Shown here one piece after another: positions 6,977-8,996 of a stretch of DNA of 8,996 bases. The translations under genes were made by a program, and so were the position numbers. How positions within the stretch are numbered: the stretch's first letter is position 1; each line of letters opens with the position of its first letter. The notes beneath the pieces were generated by a model. The model had not been told where the DNA came from, did not search any database, and worked only from the letters and a program-made list of their open reading frames with translations. The stretch comes from Treponema sp. (lineage in GTDB: Bacteria; Spirochaetota; Spirochaetia; Treponematales; Breznakiellaceae). Location: the NCBI GenBank assembly GCA_031288575.1, contig JAITRD010000162.1, positions 1-8,996 on the forward strand, read 5' to 3'.

Positions 6977-8161
6977 TTAGTTTTGGGGCAGGCTCAAAAG
7001 ATAGGCGTTAATAAGCGCTTCGAGGGAATTGTTGTTGGTTTGGACAATCTTTTTTTCCCGCTCCGCGCTTTCCGGGGAATCCGAGGCGTGGGCGGTATTT
7101 TCCATCACATTGCTGCCGAACTCCCGGCGTACCGTGCCTCCGGGAGCTTTCAAGGGATCCGTGGGCCCCAGGACATCCCGGATTTTTTTAATGGCGTTTT
7201 CTCCCTCGTAGATCAGGATCATGCATTTGACGGTCCCGGGTTTGTGGATATCCTCCGGGGGGCAGTCTTCCGGCCTGGTTCCCGCCATGTATTCGATGAT
7301 CCGGCTAAACTGGTGCCTGGCGTAATCAATCCCGAAGGTCCCGATCAGGGCGTCTTCAACCGTTTTGCCCAGGGGAAGCTTGAATTCTTCCTCCAGGAGT
7401 TCCCTGGCTTTTTTCCCAAAATCCGGGGCGAGTTTTTTCTTGAGGGCATCCTCCACGGGGCCGTAAAATTCCAGGGCTTCCGCCAGGGAAAAACGGTGCA
7501 CCTTGATTCCTACAATCCTCAGCCCCGTCCGGGAAAACATGTCAATGATGGTTCCCGGTTTTGAGGAGGCGTATTTCCAGTTATCGGGTTTCAGGATGAC
7601 CAGGGTCTGTTCGATCTTTAAAGGGTCAGGATATTTGATGTTTTTTATGATATTTTTCTGGCCCTTAAGAAACCGGGAAAACATTTCCAGGTCCTGATCG
7701 GCCCAATGCTGATTCCGGGGGGTGAGTACCGCCGGTTCAAAATAGGTAACCCTGGAGGGATCATCCGGGGAAAGGATAAGATCCGCATAGGTATCCCGGA
7801 TGGTTTCTCCGGTAATGAACTCGATTTCTTGATGCTCCGGGTACAGGTGGCCGCAGATAGCCGCCAGTTTTCCGCAGGGGTCTTCTCCCTGAAAGAGCAA
7901 CAGCAGGGTCCGGTGCCTCCTCCCCGCCGAAGGGGCAAAATGTTCTTCCACATAATCCGCTAAAAGGGTAACATCGCTAGAAAGGTTCTGTTTTCTTAAG
8001 GCTGCGGCGTATTCCGCCGCAAAGGCTTCATCGGGGGCTATCATCTGCGCCCCTATTAATTCCAAATCCAGCCGGGAAAGCAGCCGGGAAAGAACCCCGC
8101 CGGTTCTGCTTTTGGCAATAGTGTAGGGGGTTACCATCACATATGAGACGGTTTGTTCCAT
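6977..8161 (-). CDS. Tandem nucleoside diphosphate kinase-like protein, active site only in C-terminal half
   Basis: Nucleoside diphosphate kinases move the gamma-phosphate between NTPs and NDPs through a phosphohistidine. This 394-residue protein has two halves of that fold. The C-terminal half (about 184-394) starts QTLVILKPDNW with the conserved Lys191. It continues through ILIYEGENAIKKIRDVLGPTDP (about 315-336), GTVRREFG (342-349) and NTAHASDSPESAE (355-367), where His358 matches the catalytic histidine of the family's N-x-x-H-G-S-D-S motif. About 50 extra residues (roughly 236-283) interrupt this half before FSRIIEYMAG. The N-terminal half (about 5-150) keeps the pattern, with VMVTPYTI, LLLLFQGEDPCGKL and GETIRDTYADLI. 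It lacks the lysine (Thr instead), and YFEPAVLTP stands where the histidine motif should be. ATG at 8161 has GAGGAG (8175-8170) eight bases or so upstream. Single-domain enzymes are about 140-150 residues. Kinase activity is likely but not certain. Confidence 0.85.
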   Translation of the reverse strand: MEQTVSYVMVTPYTIAKSRTGGVLSRLLSRLDLELIGAQMIAPDEAFAAEYAAALRKQNLSSDVTLLADYVEEHFAPSAGRRHRTLLLLFQGEDPCGKLAAICGHLYPEHQEIEFITGETIRDTYADLILSPDDPSRVTYFEPAVLTPRNQHWADQDLEMFSRFLKGQKNIIKNIKYPDPLKIEQTLVILKPDNWKYASSKPGTIIDMFSRTGLRIVGIKVHRFSLAEALEFYGPVEDALKKKLAPDFGKKARELLEEEFKLPLGKTVEDALIGTFGIDYARHQFSRIIEYMAGTRPEDCPPEDIHKPGTVKCMILIYEGENAIKKIRDVLGPTDPLKAPGGTVRREFGSNVMENTAHASDSPESAEREKKIVQTNNNSLEALINAYLLSLPQN

Positions 8162-8187
8162 TAATAATACTCCTCGGTTAATTTTTC

Positions 8188-8217
8188 ATTATAAGCCGAG
8201 GGGGTGAGGATTTACAA
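8188..8217 (-). promoter_or_regulatory. Candidate promoter of the NDK-like gene
   Basis: On the minus strand TTGTAA (8217-8212, four of six matches to TTGACA) and a perfect TATAAT (8193-8188) are separated by 18 bp. The start of transcription would be near 8181, giving a short leader that contains the GAGGAG ribosome site. It fires divergently from the promoter of the binding-protein gene. Confidence 0.65.
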
Positions 8218-8252
8218 GCTGGGGTTTAGGCGGTAAAGGCCGGCCCTAAGCG

Positions 8253-8271
8253 GCCCTGGCCCGGTCAGGGC
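8253..8271. repeat. Short hairpin overlapping the left arm of the 18-bp repeat
   Basis: GCCCTG and CAGGGC (8253-8258 and 8266-8271) can pair around a seven-base loop. The stem uses the first three bases of the left arm of the larger inverted repeat, so the two structures compete at that edge. It lies in a GC-rich patch that also contains the palindrome GGCCGGCC (8238-8245). No function can be assigned. Confidence 0.35.
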
Positions 8272-8356
8272 TCCTGCATTTACTTTCTAAACCTCCCCCA
8301 AACGGGTATTTTTGTTACGATTCAAGAGCGGGTTATAAAAAGTAAATGCAGGAGCC
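8269..8356. repeat. Perfect 18-bp inverted repeat with 52-bp centre
   Basis: The left arm GGCTCCTGCATTTACTTT (8269-8286) and right arm AAAGTAAATGCAGGAGCC (8339-8356) are exact reverse complements. The centre (8287-8338) contains no open frame of note. The element lies between two divergent promoters and outside both predicted transcripts, so it does not look like a terminator for either gene. No target-site duplication flanks it (CCGGTCAG on the left, ATAAGA on the right). Options are a small non-autonomous mobile element, a dispersed palindromic repeat, an operator pair or an inversion site. The sequence alone does not decide between them. Confidence 0.9.
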
Positions 8357-8373
8357 ATAAGAAATAATTTTTC

Positions 8374-8401
8374 TTGACATCTATTTGTGGAGGGGTATAG
8401 G
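8374..8401 (+). promoter_or_regulatory. Candidate promoter of the solute-binding protein gene
   Basis: A perfect TTGACA (8374-8379) and TATAGG (8396-8401, four of six) are 16 bp apart; an alternative -10, TAGGAT at 8398-8403, gives 18 bp. Transcription would start near 8408, about 32 bases before the ATG. The right arm of the 18-bp inverted repeat ends only 17 bp upstream of the -35, so a protein bound there could touch RNA polymerase. Confidence 0.6.
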
Positions 8402-8439
8402 ATATTACGATTAGTTAATGCAGTTTTGGAGGAAAGTAT

Positions 8440-8996
8440 ATGAAAAGAACGGTAGTTCTATTGGTGATGATGTGCCTTATGGGCACCCTTCTGTTTGCGG
8501 GCGGCGGCGCTCAGAGCGGCAAAACCTCGGCGGACGATGTTTATGAGGCGACGGTTTTGAGCATTACCTTTACGGGGCAGCCCATAGCCGACAACGCGCA
8601 GGCCAAGCTCGATATGGAGAGGATTACGAACTCGCGTATCAAGTTCACCTGGGTTTCCAACTCTAACTTTGAAGACAAGCTGAACACCATGATGGCCGGG
8701 GGCAATTTGCCTGCCATAGTGGTTCTTACAGGGCTTACCTCAAGCGTGATAAACAACATCCGAGCCGGCGCCTTTTGGGATATTACGGATGAAATTAAAA
8801 ACTACGAATATCTTAAACAGACGAATCCCATAACGATAAACAACCTCTCAATAGACGGCAGGCTTTACGGCTTGCCTCGGGCCCGCCAGGTTGCGCGTAA
8901 CGGCATTACCTACCGCCAGGACTGGGCGATTAAGGCCGGCATACCCGTCCCGAAAACCACCGACGATATTTACAAACTGCTTAAATATTTCACTGA
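8440..8996 (+). CDS. Extracellular solute-binding protein (LplA/YtcQ-like, family 1), 3' end cut off
   Basis: This is the N-terminal 185 codons of an exported ligand-capture protein for an ABC importer, probably for a sugar or oligosaccharide; the ligand cannot be read from sequence. A signal peptide (about 1-20, MKRTVVLLVMMCLMGTLLFA) is followed by GGGAQSGK. No lipobox cysteine stands at the cleavage point; the only cysteine, residue 12, lies in the hydrophobic core. Family features include DMERITNSRIKFTWV (58-72), FEDKLNTMMAGGNLPAIVV (77-95), DITDEIKNYEYLK, IDGRLYGLPRA (138-148) and NGITYRQDWAIKAGIPVPKT (154-173). The last resembles the NGIxYRxDWLxKLGxxxPKT pattern of LplA/YtcQ/LipO-type proteins. 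Full members are about 450-560 residues, so well over half is missing. ATG at 8440 follows GGAGG (8428-8432) by seven bases. Such genes usually lead permease pairs, which would lie to the right. Confidence 0.9.
   Translation, partial: MKRTVVLLVMMCLMGTLLFAGGGAQSGKTSADDVYEATVLSITFTGQPIADNAQAKLDMERITNSRIKFTWVSNSNFEDKLNTMMAGGNLPAIVVLTGLTSSVINNIRAGAFWDITDEIKNYEYLKQTNPITINNLSIDGRLYGLPRARQVARNGITYRQDWAIKAGIPVPKTTDDIYKLLKYFT

Noticed and set aside
6953..7963. Plus-strand open frames opposite the NDK-like gene
   Set aside because: They are shadows: Phe/Gly/Pro-rich translations without motifs, facing a gene with clear catalytic motifs.
8287..8338. CRISPR-like or integron attC interpretation of the inverted-repeat region
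   Set aside because: There is a single repeat pair with no periodic spacers and no cas or integrase gene. The arms lack the core-site sequences of attC.
8269..8356. Reading the 18-bp inverted repeat as an ordinary intrinsic terminator
   Set aside because: It lies between divergent promoters where no transcript is expected to end, has a 52-base loop, and has no immediate T run on either strand.
8541..8759. Minus-strand open frame inside the binding-protein gene
   Set aside because: The plus-strand frame encodes recognisable solute-binding protein motifs through the same interval, so this is a shadow.

Overview
This window looks like part of a spirochaete chromosome, most likely a Treponema of the termite-gut type. 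The organism call is an inference. It rests on two exported binding proteins whose signal peptides end in the treponeme-style LFA-GG with no lipobox cysteine, on an unusual tandem nucleoside diphosphate kinase, and on a GC-moderate sequence rich in CCGG/GGCC. No rRNA or other marker gene is present to confirm it.

Layout. Positions 1-6831, all on the minus strand, hold a compact phosphate-scarcity operon in the order pstS-pstC-pstA-pstB-phoU-phoB-phoR. phoR runs off the left edge. After the 35-bp pstS-pstC gap the genes touch or overlap, apart from 16 bp before phoU: TAATG at pstC/pstA, ATGA at pstA/pstB, 8 bp at phoU/phoB and ATGA at phoB/phoR. PstS captures phosphate outside the membrane, PstC and PstA form the channel, and PstB powers it. 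PhoU links transporter state to the PhoR kinase, and PhoR phosphorylates PhoB. Upstream of pstS (6871-6914) is a candidate PhoB operator: 7-bp direct repeats on an 11-bp period beside a -10 element. If it is real, the operon controls itself.

Positions 6977-8161 (minus) encode a 394-residue protein with two nucleoside diphosphate kinase-like halves. Only the C-terminal half keeps the catalytic lysine and histidine, and that half carries an insertion. The gene has its own promoter and a possible terminator before the pst promoter.

From 8440 to the right edge (plus) lies the 5' part of a solute-binding protein gene of the LplA/YtcQ type, probably the first gene of a sugar or oligosaccharide ABC importer that continues outside the window. 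Between the two divergent genes (8162-8439) are two promoters and a perfect 18-bp inverted repeat with a 52-bp centre (8269-8356). The repeat lies outside both predicted transcripts. I saw no CRISPR array, tRNA, rRNA or transposase. Most of the window is a recognisable Pho regulon. The least explained items are the inverted repeat, the kinase architecture and an extra extracytoplasmic segment in PstC.
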